Origin: Terfezia claveryi
Lineage: Eukaryota; Ascomycota; Pezizomycetes; Pezizales; Pezizaceae
DNA length: 50,299 bases
Assembly (NCBI GenBank): GCA_015179025.1
Contig: WHUX01000305.1
Coordinates: forward strand, 1 to 50,299
Direction: 5' to 3'
The position numbers and the translations under genes were made by a program. Of this stretch, positions 12,541 through 22,359 are shown piece by piece. How positions within the stretch are numbered: position 1 is the first letter of the stretch; each line of letters starts with the position of its first letter. The notes beneath the pieces are model-generated. The model made no database searches and was not told where the DNA came from. It saw nothing but the letters and a program-made list of their open reading frames with translations.

Positions 12541-12860
12541 CATTGCTCGTGGCAGCGGATGACTACATTAGCCAGCGATTGGGCAGCTCTAGGTATATGC
12601 AGTCTCGCGATATCAACGTTCTGCAGCTAATAGCTATATGGATATTATTAGATCAAAGCAAGGCGATAACGACTTTGCAGACGGCTCAGATCAGGGAACT
12701 GCTAGAATTTTGGGAGGCAGGTGCGCAGGATGAGTTCAAGTGGGATGCATGAGGGAATGGTTCATTGGAAGTGCATCGATAGCTCAGCAATGTATATAGC
12801 AAGTCAAATGTACATAATTCTAAAATTTATACCTTTTAGGTCGTGCCTTTGCCTGGCTGC

Positions 12861-14323
12861 TGTCACGGGGGTCCTATTAACTGATAGCGCTCTTGCAACT
12901 ATTAGGACGACCGTAATTTGCTGCCGCAACGATATCTATTCCGCAACACAGAATATCAATCCTATAGCAGTAAAGTTCAATCCAACTATAGTCCCTCATG
13001 ACGGATCTTATTTCGCAACACAAAATAAATCCTATGTCGCTTAAACGTAAAGTTAACTCAAGACTTAGAACTTTGTAGGCTTCGTGTACTTAAGGTGCTC
13101 TTGCTTTCGAATACTCGCTGGTGGTAGAATAAATTCAACCGGAACTACTTGCACTATTTATATCCCGCAGTGTTCGTAGATATTCTTATGATAAAAATAT
13201 TTTATAAAACGCGGGCCTACCTGTCATCTTGGAATTTCTTCCTAAGTGTTATGCCATCCACACCTTTGTTAATGCAGTTGCTATCTGCACTCGTTGTCAC
13301 AGGTTACTAACCCGAACGTAGAGAATATTCCCATGTCTACATGTTATACGTACTTCGCTTATAGCTCGCTTATCCCATTAAAGAATTCTTATCCGAGACA
13401 ACTAAATTCAATTCCAGATACGTTACCAATCCCCGATACTATCGAATTACCATCCGACAATATCCGAACGCATCTAATTATGTTTCCGGCAGTATTCACT
13501 TAATAGTGTCTAGTGTCCATTGAAAATAATTTTCAACTGCACATAACTCTATGAATAGAGAACTGTGGGTCACAAGTAGATTACCATTGGAAAGGTATCA
13601 ACGCATAGAAGATTATAGAATCTTAGTTTATTGCAATACCTAAATTATTCATGGAGTTATTACCAATAATAAGTAAACTTCCTCGTGGACCTATATGACC
13701 ATATTAAAAGTCTTATATCTCCATGAGTTTAACTCCGATCATAAAAAGGATTGCAGAAATGGAATCAGGACGTAAAGTAGGCCTAGATAGAACCTTGAAA
13801 CATTAAATTCGGAGAACTTTATGTTTTGGCCCTACCTTTGGCCTTTGTCCTGGGCGCACTCCCTTATTGTGTCACTGGACGCACTTTGGTCTAAAGTGCG
13901 CCCTCGGTCCTTCATTTTTTTAGTTATTTTTACCGAATTATTTTCCTGCAGTTTCAGGGTAATAATTCAATATTCAGGGTAACGCCAAGACTTCAGGGTA
14001 ACAGCTAATATAGCTAGCATATATATGCATATAGTCAGCATATTAATCTGAGTATAACTATTGAACCGTTAATCGGATTCTTATGAAACTTAAACCGTAG
14101 CTCCCTCAAGGGTCTATGGACGTTTCATAAGGGTCTTAACCATCTAGGATGATTATAAACTATTCCGAGGTTCATACCCGTTTTATATACTTAACTCTTA
14201 TAGATAAGTATTAGAAACATTTGCACCACACTGCTAAGAGTGTACCTAGAGTTCATATAGATTCTAGGGTCATTCTATAAGGGCCCAAGTACCTTTGGTA
14301 GGGCTGGATGTCACCCCGTGACA
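12861..14323 (-). repeat. Solo Gyp-A LTR with target duplication GCTGC
   Basis: This is a full LTR (TGTCACGGGGGTCC...CACCCCGTGACA, 1,463 bp) with no internal sequence. It is flanked by GCTGC at 12856-12860 and at 14324-14328. Removing it and one GCTGC restores continuity of the Pal1 arm (TTTGCCTGGCTGC-TATCAC), which is exactly what the left arm reads in inverse at 10560-10580. It is the footprint of an insertion followed by LTR-LTR recombination. Confidence 0.96.
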
Positions 14324-14904
14324 GCTGCTATCACTTTAATGCTCCGAGTGCACCCAGTGGTTTGCCCGTCAAGTAGTTGGGCCCAGGGCATACCCCACGC
14401 CCTTATGGCACCTGGACGTTGCGTGATTTTGTATTGGCGCCACGGGGCTGGGAAAGGAAACAACGTGAGGGCGTGGATGCACAAGACATACGCCCGGATA
14501 GCACCTCGGCAGACACGGCGCCAGGGCGGTGCCTCGCAAGATATGGTGCTATAGCGACTCAAGGGCTGGGGTGCTTGGGGCGAGCAGGTAGAAGAGGGCA
14601 ATCGTCAGGGCGCCTGGTGATGGTTTTGCGGCGTAAGAAAATTGTTCCTGATGTAGGCCGTTATGGTATGGCTGGATATCATAACGGACCAGGCTGTTAC
14701 GGGATTAAATTGTTCAATGTTATGGATAGCACTAAGGATTTACTACAATCACAGCGGCCACAGCGGCCACAGCGACATTAAAATTACTAAATAGGGACCT
14801 ATCCGATATGAAGGTAATTTTGTAGCAACATTTGGTCAAAGAACAAGAAATCATCTGCCTCAGTCTGCATCACTTAGCGTCCACTTCTGTCATACTTCCT
14901 AGCA

Positions 14905-15150
14905 TGAAACACACCAATATCTAGAGCTGGCAAAAGCATGAAAAAACCAATATATAGAGCTAGCAGAAGTATGAAAAACACTAATATATAGCGCCAGCGG
15001 AAGTATGCAAAACACTAGTATATAGCACCAGTGGAAGTATGTAAAACACCAATACCTAGAGCTAGTGAAAGCATGAAAACCACCAACATATAGCGTCAGC
15101 GGAAGCATGCAAAACACCAATATCTAGAGCCAGTGGAAGCATGAATTGCA
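14905..15150. repeat. 34-bp tandem array in NT1a (about 7 units)
   Basis: Seven units of about 34 bp share ACCAATATCTAGAGC and GGAAGCATG. The same motif is present only about one and a half times in NT1b (19314-19370, inverted), so the array has expanded or contracted between copies. Confidence 0.8.
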
Positions 15151-15419
15151 TGCATATATAGATGCTGAAAAGCTATCATTTCTATATGTTTGTCTTCTCA
15201 TTTGTTTCCCATATATGGGTATTTCCTCCTTTGTGCTAGGTTTTGCCAATTGCAGGAGGAGCCCCAACTGACACGGCGGGATGATTGTAGGTAAGACATG
15301 TAATCTGGTTTTAAAGCAGCGCCAGTCGATCCGACTTGCTGGCCGCAAGACACGGCAAGTCCCTATTTCCAAAGTGTGCCCGGCTAGGACTTAGAGCTTT
15401 TCTCCTGTTTATTCCTTCC

Positions 15420-16020
15420 AAATAATTTTGCTCGCTCAATTCTACCCTGGTTTGCTCGCTCATTTTCTTGCTCATTTGCTCGCTCATTTTCTCACTGATT
15501 TGCTTGCTCGATTCTAGGCTGATTTGCTCGCTCGATGGTATGCTGATTTGCTGCTCGATTCTAGGCTGATTTGCCCACTCGATTATATGCTGATTTGCTC
15601 ACACGATTATATGCTGATTTGCTCGCTCGATTATATGCTGATTTGCTCACTCGATTCTAGGCTGATTTACTCATTCGATTCGGTGATATCCTTGCTCAAT
15701 TCTCTGCTGATTTCCTCACTCAATTCTAGGCTGATTTCCTCACTCGATTCTACGCTGGTTTGCTCACTCATTTTCTCACTAATTTGCTCACTCGATTGTA
15801 TGCTGATTTGCTTGCTCGATAGTGGGCTAATTTCCTCGCTCGATTCGGTGATATCCTTGCTCAATTCTCTGCTGATTTCCTAGCTCAATTCTAGGCTGAT
15901 TTCCTTGCTCAATTCTAGACTGATTTGCTTGCTCAATCCTAGGCTGATTTGTTTGCTCGATTCTAGGCTGATTTGCTCGCTCGATTCCAGGCTGATTTGC
16001 TTGCTCAATTCTAGCGGATA
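15420..16020. repeat. 24-bp tandem array in NT1a
   Basis: About 25 units of 24 bp are based on GATTCTAGGCTGATTTGC followed by TCGCTC. Because 24 is a multiple of three, all frames are open over long distances and give an apparent 8-residue repeat (LDSRLICS). I do not regard this as a protein. The inverted counterpart in NT1b is at 18595-19030. Confidence 0.9.
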
Positions 16021-16523
16021 TCTAGGCTGATATAGAAAGTGAATTGCAGGCTCATATGGACGGCGAATCTAGGATTCTAGGGACGCGGATGTGAAGGCTG
16101 GTACAGATGGGGGTTTTGGGGCGCAGCGTGTTAGATAGCCTTATTAGATAATCGTGAGAATAAAATGGATTATTTCAAAATGCATATAATACAGGTAAAC
16201 TACAAGAACAAGCATGGCTATGCTAGGAGACCATTTGTGTTGGAGTTTGGAATAGGATGGTGACTGCGTAAAAGGTAGAAGTTAAGGTAGACATGAATCT
16301 AGGAATATAGCATCAAATGATTTACATTGGTTAGGCCAAATGCGTAAGGAAATATAAGAAGATATGAATATTTATGCCATCCCGGAACGGCCTGGGTAAT
16401 CTTGCAATCTTGCAACGGCCCGGTCCATACCGGTATGGGGGGCCATACCGGTATAGCCCGGGCAATCCTGGAATGGCCCGGTCCATACCGGTATGGCTTG
16501 GAATCCCGGAACGGACCAGAACA

Positions 16524-16853
16524 TATTCATATAAGCTATATCTTTTCTTGAATGCTGTTTTCCACTCATCTCCGGCCGCTATTCTGAGTAGATGAAACAC
16601 GAGTTTAAGATCGAGTTTGGAGAAAACCTGTGAAGTACCAACTTGTTCTATTAGAGTAGTCATAAGTAGTAGGGGATACTTGTCTTTTTTAGTTATAGCA
16701 TTGAGTCATCTATAGTCTACGACTATTCTGAACTTGCCATTTGGCTGTTTGGCAAAGAATATAGGAGCGCCAGCACTGCTTTTGCTCAGTCTTATCTTGC
16801 TAGTTCGGAGCATCTCATCTAGGTATTCTTTGAGTAGATCCAGTTCATCATCA
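16524..16853 (-). pseudogene. Gyp-A pol remnant A0, N-terminal RT (part 1 of 2)
   Basis: Read on the minus strand, this covers the RT N-terminus from about SKSSAGAPIFFAKQPN through FSKLDLKL and EWKTAF to the tyrosine-rich stretch before VMPFGL. There NT1a splits the gene; the continuation is at 9504-10127. Stops and changes against A3 include CATCTAC in place of a leucine-containing stretch near 16590. The upstream end stops at about 16853, where non-element DNA begins. Confidence 0.85.
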
Positions 16854-17089
16854 GCAAAAAGAAATATGCGTCAGGACGTACCACCAAGCATCTAGACACG
16901 ATTTTGCGTCCTGTGCGTCCTGTGCATCCGGATGCCCCAGGGTATTGCATTATAATTTGGACGCAACTAGGGCCCTGCACTGCGTCCTGATGCCATTGGG
17001 GCCCCAAAAGCCGTCCGGACGGTGGTTGACATAAGCTCAATGTCTGAATGTCAGAGCTCATTGCCATTGCGTCCTGAACTCAATTGAGG
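16854..17089. other. Unassigned spacer with GCGTCCTG repeats
   Basis: This is 236 bp between the A0 remnant and Pal2. GCGTCCTG (or its complement) occurs several times (near 16872, 16902, 16910, 16985 and 17068) together with GGGGCCCC. No gene is seen. Confidence 0.4.
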
Positions 17090-17324
17090 TTGTTAACGCT
17101 ATAGGTTCCACGTCTGGCGTTGCTGGACCAGGGCCCCAAATCACTCTCTTCTACAATGCACACCCACTACCAGCTTGCATCTACAATGCTCTAACATCGG
17201 CCAGGTACGTAGCCACTATTGCAGCCATTGAATATGAATGCAGCGGAAATATCCATTGTATTCGCTAATAATTATATACACAGAAGTATTGATTAATAGA
17301 TATATATATAGAGCATGCAATCGC

Positions 17325-17500
17325 TGCTCCACTTGCTCTAACACTCGCTCTAATACTTGCTCTAACACTCGCTCCAATACTCGCTGTAATACTCACTGTA
17401 ATACTCGTTCTAATACTCACTCCAATACTCGCTCTAATACCCGCTCTAATACTCGCCGTAATACTCTCTCTAATAGTCACTCTAATGCTAGCTGTAATGT
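17325..17500. repeat. 12-bp tandem array, left arm of Pal2
   Basis: About 14 units of ACTCGCTCTAAT and variants. The apparent four-residue peptide repeat (SNTR) in the open frame is a by-product of the 12-bp period. The inverted mate is at 20465-20610. Confidence 0.9.
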
Positions 17501-17805
17501 GCTGGGATAGACAGCGAAGGGAAAATGCGTGGGGAAGGGAGGTATATAAACAGGAAAACTATAGTTGCCAAGGCTGACTGGTAAGGCTGACAATTTAGAC
17601 TTTCCGAAGACAATGAGATAAGGGATAACAAGAGAAGTGGCATGACAGTGATTAATGGCACTCAGCCCCCTTTCGCCCGCGGGTGCCGTACTATTTAAGG
17701 CCTAGCCTGGAAATAGTCATATTGGGAAATCGTGGTCATTATATGGAGATATGTGCGGAGTTCATGCTTTGTGATATGTTTCGTAGGAATTCATGCATTC
17801 GCGGG

Positions 17806-18061
17806 CATATATATATATATGTGCGAGAAACTCGTACTTTTGAGGACATATATATATATATATGCGAGAAATCCATGCTCTTGGGGACATATATATATAT
17901 ATGCGAGAAATCCATGCATTCGCGTGCATATATATCTATATATGTGTGAGAAACTCATGCTTTTGGGGACATATATATATATATGCGAGAAATCTATGCA
18001 TTCGTGGGCATATATATATATATGTGCGAGAAAGTTGTGCTTTTGGAGACATATATATATA
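17806..18061. repeat. AT-rich central array of Pal2, left of NT1b
   Basis: Six units of about 40 bp alternate GTGCGAGAAACTCGTGC and GCGAGAAATCCATGCATTCG types, separated by (TA)n. The array continues after NT1b at 19859. Confidence 0.85.
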
Positions 18062-19858
18062 TGTTCTGGTCCGTTCCAGGATTCCAGGCCATACCGGTAT
18101 GGACCGGGCCGTTCCAGGATTGCCCGGGCCATACCGGTATGGCCCCCCATACCGGTATGGACCGGGCCGTTGCGAGATTGCAAGATTACCCAGGCCGTTC
18201 CAGGATGGCATAAATATTCATATCTTCTTATATTTCCTTACGCACACCCAACTTATTTGGCCTAACCAACGTAAATCATTTGATGCCATATTCCTAGATT
18301 CATGTCTACCTTAACCTCTACCCTCTACGCAGTCACCATCCCATTCCACACTCTAACACAAATGGTCTCCCAGCATATCCGTGCCCACGCTACCGCACTT
18401 GTTCTTGTAGTTCACTTGCATTATATGCATTTTGAAATAATCCATTTTATTATCACGATTATCTAATAAGGCTATCTAACATGCTATGCCTCAAAACCCC
18501 CATCTGTACCAGCCTTCACATCCGCGTCCCTAGAATCCTAGATTCGCCGTCCATATGAGCCTGCAATTTACTGTCCATATTAACCTGGATATCCGCTAGA
18601 ATTGAGCAAGTAACTCAGCCTAGAATCGAGCGAGGAAATCAGCCTAGAATTGAGCGAGGAAATCAGTAGAGAATTGAGCAAGGATATCACCGAATCGAGC
18701 GAGGACATCAGCCTACAATCGAGCGAGCAAATCAGCCTAGAATCGAGCAAGCAACTCAGCAAGAAAATGAGCGAGCAAACCAGCCTAGAATCAAGTAAGC
18801 AAATCAGCCTAGAATTGAGAAAGGAAATCAGCAGAGAATTGGGCAAGGAAATCACCACTGGCATAGAATCGAGCAAGGAAATCAGCCTAGAATCGAGCGA
18901 GCAAATCAGCATATAATCGAGGGAGCAAATCAGCCTAGAATCGAGCGAGCAAATCAGCCTAGAATCGAGCAAGCAAATCAGCAAGAAAATGAGCGAGAAA
19001 ATGAGTGAGCAAACCAGGTAGAATTGAGTGAGCAAAATTATTTGGAAGGAATGAACAGGAGAAAAGCTCTAAGTCCCAGCCGGGCACATCTTGGAAATAG
19101 GGACTTGCCGTGTCTTGCCAGCCATTGGATCGACTGGCGCTGTCTTAAAACCAGATTACATGTCTTACCTACAATCATCCCGCCGCATTGGTTGGGGCTC
19201 CTCCTGCAATTGGCAAAACCTAGCACAAAGGAGGAAATACCCATATATGGGAAATGAATGAGAAGACAAACATATAGAAATGATGGCTTTTCGGCCTCTA
19301 TATATGCATGCAATTCATGCTTCCGCTGGCTCTAGATAATGGTGTTTTGCATGCTTCCGCTGGTGGTAAGAGTGTAATATTGTAGAGACCGGTAAGAGTG
19401 TAATTTAGCAAAGCAATGGTTAAAACACTTGTGTTTGTTGCAAAGAAGTTATGGTATTGTGATCTTTAAAGGCTACTATTACTCATGCTACAACCTCTTC
19501 TTCTTTGACCTAATGTTTCTCTACATAATAACCTTCATTTCGGGTATACCTCTACTGAGTATTTTCTTCGATAGGTTACTTATGTTATCTCCGATGTTCT
19601 TTGACCAAATGTTGCTACAAAATTACCTTCATATCGGATATGTCCCTATTTAGTACTTTTAATGTCGCTGTGGCCACTGTGGTGTTGTGGTAAATCCTTG
19701 TTGCTATCCGTGACATTGAACAATTTAATCCCGTAACGGCCTGGTCCGTTGCAATATCCAGCCATACCGTAATGGCCTGGTCCATTGCGATATCCAGTCC
19801 ATACCGGTATGGACTGGGCCATACCGGTATGGCTCGGATCCCGGAACGGACCAGAACA
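18062..19858. mobile_element. NT1b: intact non-coding TIR element inside Pal2
   Basis: The termini are TGTTCTGGTCCGTTCC at 18062 and GGAACGGACCAGAACA ending at 19858, so the element is about 1.8 kb. It lies in inverse orientation to NT1a and matches it almost throughout (18062-18530 with 16060-16523; 19080-19330 with 15165-15370; 19595-19720 with 14690-14860). Subterminal CCATACCGGTATGG palindromes are present at both ends. It inserted in a (TA)n run, so its target duplication cannot be read. No coding region is seen. Confidence 0.78.
18595..19030. repeat. 24-bp tandem array in NT1b
   Basis: This is the inverted counterpart of the 15420-16020 array (GCAAATCAGCCTAGAATC units), about 18 copies. 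Apparent peptide repeats such as SLESSEQI come from the 24-bp period. Confidence 0.88.
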
Positions 19859-20150
19859 TATATATATATATGCGAGAAACTCGTGCTTTTGGAGAGTTAT
19901 ATATATATGTGTGAGAAACTCATGCTTTTAGGGATATATATATATATATGCGAGAAATCCATGTATTCGCATGCATATATATATATATATGTGCGAGAAA
20001 CTCGTGCTTTTGGAGACATATATATACATATATATGAGAAATCCATGAATTCGTGGGCTTGTATATCTCCAAAAGCATGAGTTTCTCACATATATATATA
20101 AGTCTCTAAAAGCATGAGTTTCCTGCGCATATATATATATAAGCCCACGA
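19859..20150. repeat. AT-rich central array of Pal2, right of NT1b, with the turn-around
   Basis: Five forward units (GAGAAACTCGTGC or GAGAAATCCATG types), then from about 20063 inverted units (AAAAGCATGAGTTTCTC). It is the symmetry point of the palindrome. Confidence 0.85.
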
Positions 20151-20464
20151 ATGCATGAATTCCTACGAAACATATTACAAAGCGTGAACTCCGCACATAT
20201 CACAATACCACGACTACGATTGCCCAATATGACTATTTCCAGGCCAGGCATTGAATAGTACGGCACCCGCGTGCGAAAGGGGGCTGAGCGCCATTGATCA
20301 CCGTCATGCCACTTCTCTTGTTATCGCTTATCTCATTGTACTCGAAAAGTCTAAATTGTCGGCCATAGCAGTCGGCCTTGGCAACTATCGTTTTCTTGTA
20401 TATATACCTCCCTTCCCCATGCATTTTCTATTCGCTCTCTATCCCAGCACATTACTGCTAGCAT

Positions 20465-20610
20465 TAGAGTGATAATTGGAGCGAGTATTATAGCGAGTAT
20501 TAGAGCAAGTATTAGAGCGAGTATTAGAGCGAGTATTAGAGCAAGTATTAGAGCGAGTATTAGAGCGAGTATTGGAGCGAGTATTAGAGCGAGTGTTAAA
20601 GCAATTGAAG
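20465..20610. repeat. 12-bp tandem array, right arm of Pal2
   Basis: About 12 units of GCGAGTATTAGA, the inverse of the 17325-17500 array. Confidence 0.9.
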
Positions 20611-20854
20611 GAGCGATTGCATGTTCTATATATATATCTATTGCTCAATACCTCTATGTATATAATTTTAGCGAATACAATGGATATTTCTGCTCCATGC
20701 ATATTTAATGGCTGCATTAGTGGTACGTAGCTGGCTGATGTTAGAGCATTGTAGATGCAAGCGGTGAGCGGGTATGCATTGTAGAAGAGAGCGATTTGGG
20801 GCCCTGGTTCAGCAACGCTAGACATGGAACCTATAGCATTGGGGATGAGCAGCC

Positions 20855-22308
20855 TGTTACGGGGTGACATCCAGCCCTACCAAAGGTACTTGGGCCCTTA
20901 TAGAACGACCCTAGAATCTATATGAACTCTAGGTACACTCTTAGCAGTGTGGTGCAAACGTTTCTAATACTTATCTATAAGAGTTAAGTATATGAAACGG
21001 GTAGGAACCTCGGAGTAGTTTATAATCATCCTAGATGGTTAAGACCCTTATGGAACGTCCATAACCCTTGAGGGAGCTACGGTTTAAGTTTCATAAGAAT
21101 CCGATTAACGGTTCAATAGTTATACTCAGATTAATATGCTGACTATATGCATATATATGCTAGCTATATTATCTGTTACCCTGAAGTCTTGGCGTTACCC
21201 TGAATATTGAATTATTACCCTGAACTGCAGGAAAATAATTCGGTAAAAATAACTAAAAAAATGAAGGACCGAGGGCACACTTTAGACCAAAGTGCGTCCG
21301 GTGACACTATAAGGGAGTGCGCTCAGGACAGAGGCCAAAGGTAGGGCCAAAACATAAATTCTCCGAATTTAATGTTTCAAGGTTCTATCTAGGCCTACTC
21401 TTCGTCCTGATTCCATTTCTGCAATCCTTTTTATGATCGGAGTTAAACTCATAGAGATATAAGACTTTTAATATGGTCATATAGGTCTACGAGGAGGTTT
21501 ACTTATTATTGGTAATAACTCCATGAATAATTTGGGTATCGTGATAAACTAACATTCTATAATCTTCTATGCGTTGATACCTTTCCAATGGTAATCTACT
21601 TGTACCCACGGTCTCTATTCATAGAGTTATGTGCAGTTGAAAATTATTTTCAATAGACACTAGACACTATTAAGTGAATATTGCCGGAAACATAATTAGA
21701 TGCCTTCGGATATTGTTGGATGGTAATTCGATAGTATCGGGGATTGGTAACGTATCTGGAATTGAATTTAGTTGTCTCGGATAAGAATTCTTTAATGGGA
21801 TAAGCAGCTATAAGCGAAGTATGTATAACATGCAGACATGGAAATATTCTCTACATTCGGGTTAGTAACCTGTGACAACGAGTGCAGATAGCAACTGCAT
21901 TAACAAAGGTGTGGATGGCATAACACTTAGGAAGAAATTCCAAGGTGACAGGTAGGCCCGCGTTTTATAAAATATTTTTATCATAAGAATATTACGAACA
22001 CCAGGGATATAAATAGTGCAAGTAGTTCCGGTTGAATTTATTCTACCACCAGCGAGTATTCGAAAGCAAGAGCACCTGAGTACACGAAGCCTATAAAGTT
22101 CTAAGTCTTGAGTTAACTTTACGTTCAAGTGACATAGGATTTATTTTGTGTTGCGAAATAAGATCCGTCGTGAGGGACTATAGTTGGATTGAACTTTACT
22201 GCTATAGGATTGACATTCTGTGTTGCGGAATAGATATCGTTGCGGCAGCAAATTACGGCCGTCCTAATAGTTGCAAGAGCGCTATCAGTCAATAGGGCCC
22301 TCGTGACA
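20855..22308 (+). repeat. 5' LTR of A2
   Basis: The LTR runs from TGTTACGGGGTGACATCC (family start TGTCACGGGG) to CCCTCGTGACA, 1,454 bp. Compared with the 3' LTR of the same element it has several isolated missing bases (for example AAATTCTCC for AAAGTTCTCC near 21357, TTGTACCC for TTGTGACCC near 21600) and few substitutions. Confidence 0.96.
22008..22015 (+). promoter_or_regulatory. Likely LTR promoter TATA box
   Basis: TATAAATA, in the context GGGATATAAATAGTGCAAG, is conserved in all Gyp-A LTRs here and lies about 300 bp before the LTR end. This is a plausible U3-R boundary; transcription start is not shown by sequence. Confidence 0.5.
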
Positions 22309-22335
22309 TTACTTTGTAGCCAGTGATTCTGTTAT
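22309..22335 (+). other. Leader region expected to hold the primer binding site
   Basis: The 5' LTR is followed by TTACTTTGTAGCCAGTGATT, conserved in A1, A2 and A3. There is no TGG at or near the LTR edge, so it does not look like a normal site for the CCA end of a tRNA. Self-priming (known for Tf1/sushi-type chromoviruses) or an internal tRNA fragment primer are alternatives. Confidence 0.4.
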
Positions 22336-22359
22336 CATTTGCTATTATATACTCTAATC

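Larger units (their letters stand above)
10186..14657. mobile_element. Pal1: giant non-coding palindrome, interrupted by solo LTR
   Basis: The ends are inverted: CCACATCAGGAAC at 10186 and GTTCCTGATGTAGG ending at 14657. Net of the solo LTR it is about 3.0 kb. The two arms pair over most of their length: 10400-10590 with 12835-12860 plus 14324-14500, 10660-10985 with about 12430-12790, and 10985-11325 with 11775-12110, meeting near 11535. The outermost parts (10200-10400 against 14500-14640) are poorly matched. The centre is an AT-rich tandem array. There is no credible protein. A transcript would fold into a stem of roughly 1 kb. A related structure is Pal2. Confidence 0.75.
10128..16523. 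mobile_element. NT1a: non-coding TIR element inserted in A0 pol, itself holding Pal1 and a solo LTR
   Basis: The outer ends are terminal inverted repeats: TGTTCTGGTCCGTTCC at 10128 and its complement GGAACGGACCAGAACA ending at 16523. They are followed inward by the palindromic motif CCATACCGGTATGG. The flanks repeat TATT (10124-10127 and 16524-16527). If the element is taken as GTTCTGG...CCAGAAC the duplication is ATATTY, six bases. The intact target survives in A2 and A3 pol. The element proper is 10128-10185 plus 14658-16523 (about 1.9 kb); the rest is the Pal1 insertion. A second copy without Pal1 is at 18062-19858. I see no transposase frame. The long open frames in 15520-15890 are artefacts of a 24-bp tandem repeat. 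The superfamily is unknown. Confidence 0.75.
17090..20842. mobile_element. Pal2: second giant non-coding palindrome, interrupted by NT1b
   Basis: Left arm 17090-17800 is the inverted counterpart of 20130-20842, and the outer ends (CTATAGGTTCCACGTC near 17100, GACATGGAACCTATAG near 20830) face each other. Without NT1b the element is about 1.96 kb. Each arm holds a 12-bp array and a promoter-like AT stretch. The centre (17806-18061, 19859-20150) is an array of the same unit class as in Pal1, turning around near 20063. No protein or transposase is seen. No clear target duplication can be read. Differences between arms are mainly transitions, many at CpG. Confidence 0.72.

Noticed and set aside
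15524..15883. 119-codon open frame with LDSRLICS-like repeats
   Set aside because: It is produced by the 24-bp tandem array; the opposite strand is open too, and it has no non-repeat domain.
14905..16020. CRISPR-like spaced repeats
   Set aside because: Units are directly tandem without unique spacers, and the context is a eukaryotic transposon.
17238..17510. Open frame with SNTRSNTC repeats
   Set aside because: By-product of a 12-bp tandem array in Pal2; mirrored by the inverse array at 20439-20870.
17732..18314. 177- and 150-codon open frames over the Pal2 centre
   Set aside because: Array-derived, crossing the boundary of the NT1b insertion; not a conserved protein.
22008..22015. Host gene promoter
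   Set aside because: The TATA box is in the LTR and repeats in every Gyp-A copy, so it belongs to the element.
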